Shown here: positions 32,949-47,246 of the stretch, in pieces
How positions within the stretch are numbered: position 1 is the stretch's first letter
Layout: each line of letters begins with the position of its first letter
Origin: Acidobacteriota bacterium
GTDB lineage: Bacteria; Acidobacteriota; Vicinamibacteria; Vicinamibacterales; UBA8438
Reading direction: 5' to 3'
Length of the DNA: 57,850 nt
Assembly (NCBI GenBank): GCA_009861545.1
Contig: VXME01000050.1
Coordinates: 2,329-60,178, forward strand
Translations under genes and position numbers: made by a program
Notes under the pieces: generated by a model
The model's database searches: none
Told to the model about the DNA's origin: nothing
What the model saw: the letters and a program-made list of their open reading frames with translations, nothing else

Positions 32949-33494
32949 CTATCGCCCGCGTTCGACGCTCCGCTCCGGGAACGCGGCCTCCGCCGCTCGC
33001 CGCACCGACGCCTTCACCAGCTCGCCGGGGAACAACTCTCGATACACCCGGATCGCCTCGTCTGGACCCTTGAGCCCGAGATACTTGCACAGCAACGCGA
33101 TATCCCCCTGGTCCTTGCCACGGCCCGCCGCCAGCTTCATCGCCAGCAGATGCCGGGCCGACGCGCCGGTGACCGTCAGGTACGCCGACTCGTACACCGT
33201 CTGCGCACGGCCGTCCGGCGTGCGCGGGATCGCCGTCGTCGCCTGGTCGTTGAGCCACGAATCCGCTAGCCCGTGCCTTCGGCCGACCGTCTGTACCGCC
33301 TGCGTCAGCCGGTAGTGCCCCGCGTCGATCCGTGCGTCCACGTCCCGCGTCGCCCGCTCACGGTCGAACGCCAAGCTCATCGCCGCGCCGCCGATGATGT
33401 AGATCTGCGCCCGGGCGCCCTGGAACCTCAGCTCCCTCGACAGCTCATCGAACAGCTCAACGATGCGCTTGCGGTCAAGCAGCTCGTCAGCCAT
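32949..33494 (-). CDS. Nucleotidyltransferase-fold protein (DUF6036/AbiEii-like)
   Basis: A 181-residue protein with the minimal nucleotidyltransferase signature: YIIGGAAMSLAF near residue 32, then RATRDVDARID, giving the G-G...D-x-D core. LLAMKLAAGRGKDQGDIALL is the usual helical follow-up in DUF6036 proteins. Such proteins form the enzymatic half of toxin-antitoxin or abortive-infection pairs. The upstream gene ends 4 bp before its start, consistent with a two-gene unit. Confidence 0.7.
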   Translation of the reverse strand: MADELLDRKRIVELFDELSRELRFQGARAQIYIIGGAAMSLAFDRERATRDVDARIDAGHYRLTQAVQTVGRRHGLADSWLNDQATTAIPRTPDGRAQTVYESAYLTVTGASARHLLAMKLAAGRGKDQGDIALLCKYLGLKGPDEAIRVYRELFPGELVKASVRRAAEAAFPERSVERGR

Positions 33495-33498
33495 GCCG

Positions 33499-33978
33499 TC
33501 AGAACAGGCTCGGCCAGGGGGTCCACTGATGGCGTTCCCCCCCGCGGCCGTCGAGATCCCGGGGATCCGGTATCGCGCCGTGCCGCAGGAACGCGGCCGG
33601 AGAGTACATCAACGCATTCGCCCGTATCAACGGCGACGAGAACACAACCCACGTGCTGTCGAGGAACCGTTCCGGCTCGTCCACCCAGGCCGGCGCATCA
33701 TGCCCATGCTGCCGGGCCACGTGTTCCACCGTCGCCGCAAGGAGCGCGTCCCACTTCGTTCCCGTCAGCCGGGGCCGGCCCGCGAGCGCCGCGCGTTGCT
33801 CCGCCGCGGGCAGAACGTGGAAGTTGCGCGGAAGGCCGCACACAATCAGCCGATAGATATCCGCTTCCGGCCAGTCCTCCTCGATTCCGACGAGGTAGCC
33901 GTCCAACCACAAGGGGGAGGGGGGGGTATCACGCTGCTGCAGATCAGTCATTTCCGGCGGCCAGGGGAGCTGGCGCAA
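33499..33978 (-). CDS. Partner protein of the nucleotidyltransferase, unknown family
   Basis: About 160 residues, starting at TTG 33978 (LRQLPWPPEMTDLQQ); the frame stays open a little further upstream, so the true start may lie nearer 34020. It has the motif RETK-like GTKWDALLAATVEHVARQHG and a compact helical C-terminus. It is transcribed just ahead of the nucleotidyltransferase, the position of a cognate antitoxin or regulator. Not recognised otherwise. Confidence 0.5.
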   Translation of the reverse strand: MRQLPWPPEMTDLQQRDTPPSPLWLDGYLVGIEEDWPEADIYRLIVCGLPRNFHVLPAAEQRAALAGRPRLTGTKWDALLAATVEHVARQHGHDAPAWVDEPERFLDSTWVVFSSPLIRANALMYSPAAFLRHGAIPDPRDLDGRGGERHQWTPWPSLF

Positions 33979-34133
33979 TTCACGTGCCGTGTCACCGAGA
34001 GCCTCCGTGACCAGCCGCCGCTTTGATGGCTCTCTGAGTTTGAGAATACCACGACCGACGCCATTCCAGGGTCGGCAGCCATCATGACGCGCCCGCAGTG
34101 TACGCGAGGCGCAATCCTGTACTAGACCGTTTG

Positions 34134-34161
34134 TTGACAGTGCCCGTCCCTCGCTTAGCGC
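34134..34161 (+). promoter_or_regulatory. Possible cas operon promoter
   Basis: TTGACA (34134-34139) with a weak TAGCGC 16 bp later (34156-34161), upstream of cas3. If used, the transcript begins near 34168, which excludes the upstream in-frame ATG 34098 as the cas3 start. Confidence 0.35.
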
Positions 34162-34235
34162 ATCAGAAAGGCGAGAAACTCAAATTAACCCGAAGACCAC
34201 CCCACATCGTTTCCCTGCGAGCGGACGGCAAGGCC

Positions 34236-39101
<4,866 letters not shown>

Positions 39102-39103
39102 CA

Positions 39104-40018
39104 ATGAGCGTGATCACCAACCGTTACGACTTCGTCTATCTGTTCGATGTGGCCAACGGTAATCCCAATGGCGACCCGGACGCGGGGAATCTTCCGCGTC
39201 TCGATCCAGAAACCAACGAAGGACTGGTCTCGGACGTGTGTTTGAAGAGGAAGGTACGCAACTACGTTCAGCTCCTCGGCAAGGAGAACTGTGAGATATT
39301 TGTCCAGGAGAGACGACCACTCAACCCCCTAATCGCTGAAGCGTGCGAGGAGAATGATCAACCCGATCATCGTAAGGCGAGCGGTGGTTGGGACACACGT
39401 GCGGCAAAGGCGCGGTCGCAGAGCGACATCGGTGTGCTGCAAGGTTGGCTCTGCGCCAAGTACTTTGACATTCGAACGTTCGGCGCGGTGCTATCAACGG
39501 GTCCCAACGCCGGCCAGATCCGAGGCCCTGCGCAGCTGACTTTCGCACGGTCTGTGGAGCCCATCCTCCCTCTTGAGCAAGCGATCACCCGGGTTACGGA
39601 TGTTGACAAGGAAGAGGGGGAAATGGGCCGGAAGCACGTTGTGCCCTACGGCCTCTACCGTGGCCACGGTTACGTGTCGGCATATCTTGCCGGGGCAGCC
39701 GGGAAGGGCACGGGATTCTCCGAGGAAGACTTGGAGCTGCTGTGGACGGCGCTCGTGCAGATGTTCGACCACGACCGGTCGGCAGCGCGAGGCGAGATGA
39801 CCGCGCGCCGGCTGATCGTATTCAAGCACGCGAACGCACTTGGCAGTGCGCCCGCGCACCGGCTTTTCGAGCGAGTCTCGATCAAGCGCCGTTCCCAGCG
39901 CGAGGAGCGCGAACTTGGAGATCCAGAACTGCCTCCCGCCCGAGCCTACGCCGACTATGCCGTTCACGTGGACGCAACGGGCTTGCCGGCAGGGATCGAG
40001 ATCATTGATAGGTGCTGA
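39104..40018 (+). CDS. cas7c: Cas7c (Csd2) backbone subunit
   Basis: A 304-residue RAMP protein with the unmistakable start NRYDFVYLFDVANGNPNGDP and LKRKVRNYV, plus FGAVLS and a GPAQLTFARSVEPI stretch. Several copies coat the crRNA in the Cascade complex. ATG 39104 is favoured over 39098; both overlap or abut the cas8c stop. Confidence 0.93.
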   Translation: MSVITNRYDFVYLFDVANGNPNGDPDAGNLPRLDPETNEGLVSDVCLKRKVRNYVQLLGKENCEIFVQERRPLNPLIAEACEENDQPDHRKASGGWDTRAAKARSQSDIGVLQGWLCAKYFDIRTFGAVLSTGPNAGQIRGPAQLTFARSVEPILPLEQAITRVTDVDKEEGEMGRKHVVPYGLYRGHGYVSAYLAGAAGKGTGFSEEDLELLWTALVQMFDHDRSAARGEMTARRLIVFKHANALGSAPAHRLFERVSIKRRSQREERELGDPELPPARAYADYAVHVDATGLPAGIEIIDRC

Positions 40019-40664
40019 ACTGGCGACTGAAGACGCGGCGAGCGAGGTTCCCGAGGACGAGTTGGTGCCGCTCTCGGCGCTTCAGCACATGCTCTACTGT
40101 CCGCGGCAGTGCGCGCTCATCCATGTCGAACAACAGTGGGCGGAGAACCGCTTGACGGCCGAAGGGCGCGTAATGCATGGCCGCGCGCACGGCGGAGGCC
40201 ACGAAGCGCGCAGCGGCGTGCGAATCGCACGGAGTGTCACACTGCGGTCACTGCGCCTCGGCGTTGCCGGCGTCGCCGATGTCGTCGAGATCCGGGCTGA
40301 CGGCTCGCTGTACCCGGTCGAGTACAAGCGTGGACGCCCGAAGGCCCACCGCGCGGACGAAGTGCAACTCTGCGCTCAGGCCATGTGCCTAGAGGAAATG
40401 CTGGGTGTGCGAGTACCGGAGGGGGCACTGTTCTATGGGCGCAACCGACGACGACACGTCGTCAAGCTCGACATCGACCTACGGGCTCTAACAGAGCGAA
40501 TAGCGGCCGATACACGAAGGCTCCTCGGCGGCGGCCGGACGCCAATTCCCGAGTACGAGGCAAGGAAATGCGATGCATGTTCGTTGCAGGACCTGTGCCA
40601 ACCGCGACAGCCGCGTGGCGCGGGTACCGTCGCCCAGTGGCTCGCGAGCGCGATCGACGCCTGA
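40005..40664 (+). CDS. cas4: Cas4 exonuclease
   Basis: About 219 residues. Iron-sulphur cysteines occur in MLYCPRQCALIH and the C-terminal CDACSLQDLC; the RecB nuclease motif includes VADVVEIRADGSLYPVEYKRG. Cas4 trims prespacers and selects those with a correct PAM for Cas1-Cas2. There is no ATG near the start; TTG 40005 (LIGAELATED) overlapping the cas7 end is the best choice. Confidence 0.92.
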   Translation: MIGAELATEDAASEVPEDELVPLSALQHMLYCPRQCALIHVEQQWAENRLTAEGRVMHGRAHGGGHEARSGVRIARSVTLRSLRLGVAGVADVVEIRADGSLYPVEYKRGRPKAHRADEVQLCAQAMCLEEMLGVRVPEGALFYGRNRRRHVVKLDIDLRALTERIAADTRRLLGGGRTPIPEYEARKCDACSLQDLCQPRQPRGAGTVAQWLASAIDA

Positions 40665-40673
40665 CCGCCGCGC

Positions 40674-41714
40674 ATGCGCCGCCACCTAAACACCCTGTAC
40701 GTGACCACGGAAAACGCGTGGTTGCGAAAGGACGGGGAGAACGTCGTCATCGAGGTGGACGGTAAGGAACGGGGGCGGCTACCCGTCCATCTGCTCGGAG
40801 GGATCGTCTGCTTTGGAGCCGTAGGCGTGACACCGGCGCTGATGGGTCACTGCGCAGCGCGCGGCGTCTGCATGTCAATCCTCGGCCGTAACGGTCGGTT
40901 TCTCGCCCGTGTTGAGGGTCCGGTATCCGGAAACGTGCTGCTGCGCAGGGCGCAGTACCGCACGACGGACGACGCCGACAGGACAGCCCGACTCGCGGGC
41001 CAGCTGGTGACCGGGAAACTGCTGAACCAACGCACAGTGGTACGTCGAGCGCTACGCGACCACGGTCAGAGCACGACAGCGAAGGCTCGAGATCGACTCG
41101 GCGCCTGTGAACGCCGCCTGTCCGATGCGGCGCGACGCGTCGGTCGCGCGGCCAGCACAGACACGATACGCGGCATCGAGGGTGAAGCCGCCCGGCACTA
41201 CTACGCGGTGTTCGGCGATCTGATGCGAGCGGACGGGCCGCAATTCGCCTTCGGCGGGCGCTCGCGCCGGCCGCCGCTCGACCCGGCGAACGCTCTGTTG
41301 TCCTTCCTCTACACGCTCCTGGTGCACGATTGCCGATCAGCTCTCGAGACGGTGGGCCTCGACCCAGCGGTAGGATACCTCCACCGTGAGCGCCCAGGGC
41401 GGCCGAGCCTCGCACTGGACCTTATGGAGGAATTGCGTCCCGTTCTCGCGGATCGAATCGCCCTGTCACTCATCAACCGACGGCAACTGCAGGGGCGCGA
41501 CTTCGAGACCGGTGTGAGCGGGGCAGTCACGATGCGTGACGACGCGCGGAAGACCGTACTCGTCGCCTATCAGGAACGCAAGAAGGACGAACTCGGCCAT
41601 CCGTTTCTAAAGGAGAAGACGACCCTCGGTCTCGTGCCGTTCATACAAGCGACGCTGCTGGCCAGACATCTGCGCGGGGACTTGGACGGGTACGCCCCGT
41701 TCCTTTGGCGATAG
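40674..41714 (+). CDS. cas1: Cas1 integrase
   Basis: A 346-residue Cas1 with the metal-binding residues in place: Glu in GIEGEAARHYY (about 169), His in GYLHRERPGR (about 237) and acidic residues in ALDLMEELRP (about 249-253). The N-terminal beta domain begins LNTLYVTTENAWLRKDGENV. It inserts new spacers with Cas2. It follows cas4 by 9 bp. Confidence 0.96.
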   Translation: MRRHLNTLYVTTENAWLRKDGENVVIEVDGKERGRLPVHLLGGIVCFGAVGVTPALMGHCAARGVCMSILGRNGRFLARVEGPVSGNVLLRRAQYRTTDDADRTARLAGQLVTGKLLNQRTVVRRALRDHGQSTTAKARDRLGACERRLSDAARRVGRAASTDTIRGIEGEAARHYYAVFGDLMRADGPQFAFGGRSRRPPLDPANALLSFLYTLLVHDCRSALETVGLDPAVGYLHRERPGRPSLALDLMEELRPVLADRIALSLINRRQLQGRDFETGVSGAVTMRDDARKTVLVAYQERKKDELGHPFLKEKTTLGLVPFIQATLLARHLRGDLDGYAPFLWR

Positions 41715-41732
41715 GGGCAATGGGGTGCATTC

Positions 41733-42023
41733 GTGCTGATGCTCGTGACCTACGATGTCGCAACCGATGACGCAGCCGGGCGTCGCCGTCTGCGACGTGT
41801 CGCGCGACTGTGCCAGAACTTCGGCCAGCGCGTGCAGTACTCGGTATTCGAATGTGACGTCGATGCGGCGCAATGGGTAGCGTTGCGCTCTCAACTCATC
41901 GCCGAGATCGATACGAAAGCGGACAGCCTTCGCTTCTACCGGCTCGGTGTCAACTGGCGATCGCGAGTGGAGCATGTAGGCGCAAAGGACTCGTACGATC
42001 CTAGGGGCCCGCTCGTGTTTTGA
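41733..42023 (+). CDS. cas2: Cas2
   Basis: A 96-residue Cas2: MLVTYDVATDD with the first-strand Asp, RRVARLCQNFGQRVQYSVFE, and the C-terminal strand region. The start is GTG 41733 or ATG 41739. Last gene of the operon; the CRISPR leader starts at its stop. Confidence 0.95.
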   Translation: MLMLVTYDVATDDAAGRRRLRRVARLCQNFGQRVQYSVFECDVDAAQWVALRSQLIAEIDTKADSLRFYRLGVNWRSRVEHVGAKDSYDPRGPLVF

Positions 42024-42206
42024 AGGCGTGCGAACCTGAAGTGAACATGGTGTCGCAGGGAAGTTCGCGCACTGCGAAAAACCCAGTCCTGAGAGGCATA
42101 AATGTCGCCGCGATGCGGGGAACACACGACGCGAGATTGATCAGCCTCGACGGTTCGCGAGAACCTCACGCCTAAGCGTTGTACGGGAAAGAGTTACGGT
42201 GATGGA
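42024..42206 (+). promoter_or_regulatory. CRISPR leader
   Basis: 183 bp between cas2 and the first repeat, less GC-rich than the surroundings, with gcgcactgcgaaaaaccc near 42067-42084. It lies at the end with uniform repeats, so new spacers should enter here. Array transcription should also begin here. Confidence 0.75.
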
Positions 42207-44982
42207 GTCGCTCCCCGCGCGCGGGGCGTGGGTTGAAACAACGAATACCTATTTCGCATCAACCACCTCAGGCAGTCGCTCCCCGCGCGCGGGGCGTGGG
42301 TTGAAACCGAACTACTGACCCGAGGCGTCATCCGCGAGGTCGCTCCCCGCGCGCGGGGCGTGGGTTGAAACCAGCACAACCAGGTGTATGTCGCGTTGAT
42401 CATCGTCGCTCCCCGCGCGCGGGGCGTGGGTTGAAACTTGGACAAGGCGAAGCTGGACAAGGTCATCAGCGAGTCGCTCCCCGCGCGCGGGGCGTGGGTT
42501 GAAACGACACAAACGACTGCAGCAGCGAACCGATGGTCTGTCGCTCCCCGCGCGCGGGGCGTGGGTTGAAACCTCAAAACCGGATGCGCCTGGCACAATG
42601 CAGAAGTCGCTCCCCGCGCGCGGGGCGTGGGTTGAAACGTAGCGCCCACGTCGGCGGCAACGCTGACGTGTGTCGCTCCCCGCGCGCGGGGCGTGGGTTG
42701 AAACAGACGCCGGCGGACCGGATCGTGTTCGTGGATGTCGCTCCCCGCGCGCGGGGCGTGGGTTGAAACAGGCTACATGTCGGTATCTCGCGAAGTACGT
42801 GAGGTCGCTCCCCGCGCGCGGGGCGTGGGTTGAAACACAACAGGATCAGCGTAGACGGTCCGGCGCACGCGTCGCTCCCCGCGCGCGGGGCGTGGGTTGA
42901 AACCGAATCGCACCAGTAACGGCGGAAACCGCCTGAGTCGCTCCCCGCGCGCGGGGCGTGGGTTGAAACACACGAGGAACCGTCCGAGACGTCTTCTGCC
43001 GAAGTCGCTCCCCGCGCGCGGGGCGTGGGTTGAAACGCCCTCGAACCGAGACGACGCGCCAGATCCGAGTCGCTCCCCGCGCGGGGGGCGTGGGTTGAAA
43101 CGCCTTTTCCGGCGAAGGTGCCCCGTATTTGCCGTCGCTCCCCGCGCGGGGGGCGTGGGTTGAAACCCGTGATCGGCCGCCGTCACCGTTACGCCGCCGT
43201 CGCTCCCCGCGCGGGGGGCGTGGGTTGAAACCTTGTTGCGCCGCGTCGAGTCGCCCTCGTCCGGAGTCGCTCCCCGCGCGGGGGGCGTGGGTTGAAACCA
43301 CTCGACCTCCCACATCTGCTCGTACTGGGGATGTCGCTCCCCGCGCGGGGGGCGTGGGTTGAAACGACGGCCTGCTCGCCTCGATCCAGGTGCTACGCCG
43401 CAAGTCGCTCCCCGCGCGGGGGGCGTGGGTTGAAACGTCAGATCGTGCCCGACCCCATCGTGAACCACGTCGCTCCCCGCGCGGGGGGCGTGGGTTGAAA
43501 CGGGATCGTGGCAGCGTACTTCTTCGCGCGCTCGAGTCGCTCCCCGCGCGGGGGGCGTGGGTTGAAACAGGACCGGCTCGGCGGATTCGGCCGCCCGCTG
43601 GAGTCGCTCCCCGCGCGGGGGGCGTGGGTTGAAACGGCCAGGGTCCCCCGTAGGACGTAGAGTCGGCGGAGTCGCTCCCCGCGCGGGGGGCGTGGGTTGA
43701 AACTGAGTCCGCCCGCGCATGGGGAGCGGTCGGCGTGTGTCGCTCCCCGCGCGGGGGGCGTGGGTTGAAACGGGCGGACGCCGTCGCGCACAGGAACCGC
43801 CACGCGAGTCGCTCCCCGCGCGGGGGGCGTGGGTTGAAACCCCAAGGGATCCAGTAGTGGGTTCCGTAAAGGATGTCGCTCCCCGCGCGGGGGGCGTGGG
43901 TTGAAACTGGAGTTCCGCTGAGGCTTGCTCACACTTGTCGAGTCGCTCCCCGCGCGGGGGGCGTGGGTTGAAACAACCCGTTCGAGGGCCTTTTCGGGTC
44001 CGTCCCGGAGTCGCTCCCCGCGCGGGGGGCGTGGGTTGAAACACCGTCACACCATCTTCCTGCCTCCTGGCGGCAGGCGTCGCTCCCCGCGCGGGGGGCG
44101 TGGGTTGAAACTGGAACCCCTTTATCGCCGGTTCCTTTGCCCGCGTCGCTCCCCGCGCGGGGGGCGTGGGTTGAAACGACAGCGGCCCGCTGAGCGAGTG
44201 GGTCGTAGTCAGGTCGCTCCCCGCGCGGGGGGCGTGGGTTGAAACTGCTCGAGCTCAGGAGCGCGCTGCTCGTCTTGGTGTCGCTCCCCGCGCGGGGGGC
44301 GTGGGTTGAAACGCGTTGCCGTCAGCGTCCGGCGTCCACAGCGACGTCGCTCCCCGCGCGGGGGGCGTGGGTTGAAACGACCTGTCGGGTACCACCCGCG
44401 ACTCTGCCATCGTCGCTCCCCGCGCGGGGGGCGTGGGTTGAAACATCGAGTTCCCGTTCGTCGACGTGCTGACCGAGGATGTCGCTTCCCTCGCGGGGGG
44501 CGTGGGTTGAAACGTCTACCAGTGCAAGAGCGGGCGTCCGATGCCGAGTCGCTCCCCTCGGGGGAGGCGTGGGTTGAAACAACCAGAAGCAGGGCGTGTT
44601 CGTGATGGCCGACGTCGCTCCCCTCGCGGGGGCGTGGGTTGAAACACGTCGCAGAACGTCGGGTCCGGATCGGTCGCCAGTCGCTCCCTGTGCGGGGGGC
44701 GTGGGTTGAGCGTTACCGAGAAGGAGCGCATGATCGAACACGTCGTCTCTCCCGGCGCCGGGGGGGCGTGGGTTGAAACACCCGCTGGCTCATGGGCTTC
44801 CCCGAAGCACACGGTCGCTCCCTATGCGGGGGGCGTGGGTTGAAACCACATGGGGTGGTCGGGGCAGTAGAACGGCACCACGTCGCTGCCGGCGCGGGGG
44901 AGGCGTGGGTTGAAACGAGTTGCCGGCGGAGTACATCGCTTGCTGGATCGTCGCTCCCTGTGTGGGGGGCGTGGGTCAAGAG
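42207..44982 (+). CRISPR. Type I-C CRISPR array: 42 repeats, 41 spacers
   Basis: 33-nt repeats beginning GTCGCTCCCCGCGCG and ending in GTGGGTTGAAAC, separated by spacers of about 29-38 nt. Repeats 1-13 have C at position 16; repeats 14-34 have G; repeats 35-42 (from about 44482) are mutated, mostly in the stem. The type I-C consensus usually ends GTGGATTGAAAC. Several old spacers read as phage-like protein, for example RWLMGFPEAH near 44783. The degenerate end marks the ancient side. Confidence 0.98.
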
Positions 44983-45255
44983 AGCCGTAGCCGCGCCTCC
45001 GGATCCGGCTCCGGGGCGTGTGTCGGAGGATCCAGGGGAGCACCATGAGACTTACGTCTAGAGGTGCCCCCTCACACGCGGCGGCGACTGCCATCGCGCG
45101 ACGAGCACTACAACGACGCAGGTCTAGAGCCGGCCGTAGATGTTGCCCAGGGAGCGTATGAGTCCATCTCAGAACGAGGGATGAGGCGGGGGGAACGGCC
45201 ACCATAACCCTATATAAAGTTATTACTATCAACATCTTAAGAGAATAGGCGGTCG
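44983..45255. other. Right end of element B, non-coding
   Basis: No gene seen. It contains ggggagcacc...ggtgcccc, a hairpin-like pair near 45035-45070, and an AT-rich stretch with gttattact (45220-45228), which is half of the palindrome found at the left end. Confidence 0.4.
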
Positions 45256-46951
45256 GAAACCGTGGAAGCCGGGCGAGCGGATCCTGCCGCACAACTTCGC
45301 CAGCGGGCGCGACTACCGCGGCGGCAACGCCGTGTACCTCGCCATGCACGCGCTGGAGCGCGGCTACGCCGACCCGCGCTGGGGAGGCTACCGCCAGATC
45401 CAGGCGGCCGGCGGGCACGTCCGCAAGGGGGAGAAGGGCACGCCCATCATGTACGTCGACTTCCGGCAGCGGCAGACGGTCCGCGACGAGCAGGGCAACC
45501 CCGTCCGGGACGAGGAGGGGCGGCCGAAGCTGGAGTGGGTCCAGCGGGACCGGCCGCTCGTCAAGCTCCACTACGTCTTCAACGTCGAGCAGACCGAGGG
45601 GCTGCGGCTGCGATCGTTCCAGACGGCGCCGGCGGAGTGGGAGGGCCACGAGCGGGCGGAGGCGCTGATCAAGGCGAGCGGCGTCCGGCTCGACCACGTG
45701 GCCGGCGATAGGGCCTACTACAGCCTGAAGGACGACCGCGTGGTGCTGCCCGAGCGCACCCAGTTCCCGTCGCAGGACGCCTACACGCACACGGCGCTGC
45801 ACGAGCTGGGGCACGCCACGGGGCATCCGGGCCGGCTGAACCGGCCGACGCTGGTCGAGCACGGGGGCTTCGGCACCGAGGCCTACGCCCGCGAGGAGCT
45901 GCGGGCGGAGATCGCCGCGATGATGACCGGCGAGCAGCTCGGCGTGGGGCACGAGCCGCGGCACGGCACGGCGTACGTCAGCTCCTGGATCAAGGCGCTG
46001 GAGAACGACCCGAAGGAGATCCGGGCCGCCGCGGTCGACGCGCAGCGGATGTCGGACTGGCTGCTCTCCCGCGAGCGCGAGCGGAGCCTGGGCGACGAGA
46101 AGGCCGAGCACGAGCGGCCGGCCGGCGACGAAGGCCGGACGCAGGAGCGCGAGCCGGAACGGCCGCCGCCGGCTCCGGAGGTGGGTGGCGCGGCGCGGGA
46201 GGAGCACGTCTCCGCGCTGCAGGTCCCCGACCGCCCGGCGGCGGCGATGAACGCCGGCGCCGCGACGCCCGGCGCGGCGGCCATGTCCGAGGAGTTGAAG
46301 GGCGTTCTCCGGGACATGGGCTTGGCGGGATACCGGGCGGGGTACGAGGCGTCGATGGACCGCCTGGACACCGATCCCCACCAGAGCGCGCGCGTGCACT
46401 TCCCGGCCGCGGCCGGGAAGGAGATCCGGTTCGTGCTGGAGCGGGTGCACGTGGACGCGTACCTGCGGGGCATGCACGACCATCAGCGCGGCATCGACGA
46501 CGAGGCCGTCTGGAAGGGCGAGAGCCGGGTCTCGCGGGACGCGATCCTGCGCGTCGAGGCGGAGCTGAAGACGGCGCTCCGGGAGATCGGCGCCGCGGGC
46601 TACGACCGCGGGTACGGCGACGCCGCCGAAGGCCGCGACAAGACGCCCGGCTGGCCCCGCTGCGGCCCGGCCGAGCACGGGCCGGGAGACGGAGCGGAGT
46701 ACCTGCGGTCGGACGCGGCGGCGAGGGCGTACGTGCGGGGATTCGACGACCGCCTCCGCGGGGCCAGCCGGGCCGACGCCGCCGGCCGCCGGCTGGGCGT
46801 GGACTACGTCAGGGAGGTGACGGCCATCGGCGAGGACCAGCAGGCCGCCCTCCGTTACTGCCCGCCACCCGGCAGCGCCGGCGCCCCGGAACGCTCGCCG
46901 CGGGCGGCGGCGGCCGGAGACCGCGATCGCGACGCGGGGCCGAGCCGCTGA
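45254..46951 (+). pseudogene. ardC: ArdC-type anti-restriction protein, 3' part with zincin domain
   Basis: It resumes ardC in frame at AAA CCG TGG (KPWKPGERILPHNFASGRDY). Residues typical of ArdC follow (RGGNAVYLAMHALERGYADP, GGHVRKGEKGTPIMYVD), then the zinc metallopeptidase site HTALHELGHATGHPGR. A further region of about 230 residues repeats a motif, once as GLAGYRAGYEASMD and once as GAAGYDRGYGDAAEG. The 3' fragment has no start of its own; rejoined it would be about 595 residues. Confidence 0.88.
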
Positions 46952-47018
46952 CGGAGCCGTTGGCACGCAGTTTGCTCCACCCCTGAACGAACCAGCGAAC
47001 GACACGGGAGGTAGCGCG

Positions 47019-47246
47019 ATGACGAAACGGCCGGACGTCTACACGACCCTCGGCCCGGCATGCGGATGCTGCGGGCACCGGCACGCGACGGTCCGGGAAG
47101 CCGGACGGTGCCTGGAGGACTACCGGCGGCGGGGGTACTCCGACCGCATGGTGGTCGCCGTCGCCGCCGACGCCCCCTGGCCGCCGGCCGAGGGCCGGTA
47201 CCTAAACGCCGCCGAGCTCGACGAGCTCTATCCGGACGCCGAATGA
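47019..47246 (+). CDS. Small cysteine-containing protein
   Basis: A 75-residue protein after a GGGAGGTAGCGCG ribosome site. CGCCGHRHATVREAGRC gives a C-x-C-C-x-x-H zinc-ribbon-like cluster. Its stop overlaps the start of the sigma-54 activator, suggesting joint expression. Unknown function. Confidence 0.5.
   Translation: MTKRPDVYTTLGPACGCCGHRHATVREAGRCLEDYRRRGYSDRMVVAVAADAPWPPAEGRYLNAAELDELYPDAE

Noticed and set aside
42207-44812. Long open frames across the CRISPR region on both strands, with proteins full of PARGAWVE or QPTPPARGAT repeats
   Set aside because: They are translations of the 33-nt repeats; spacing follows the array and no start or ribosome site is conserved.
42240-44949. Possible self-targeting spacers against the ICE or nested elements
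   Set aside because: I compared several distinctive spacers by eye with the window and saw no match. This was not exhaustive; a BLASTN of spacers against the window is needed.
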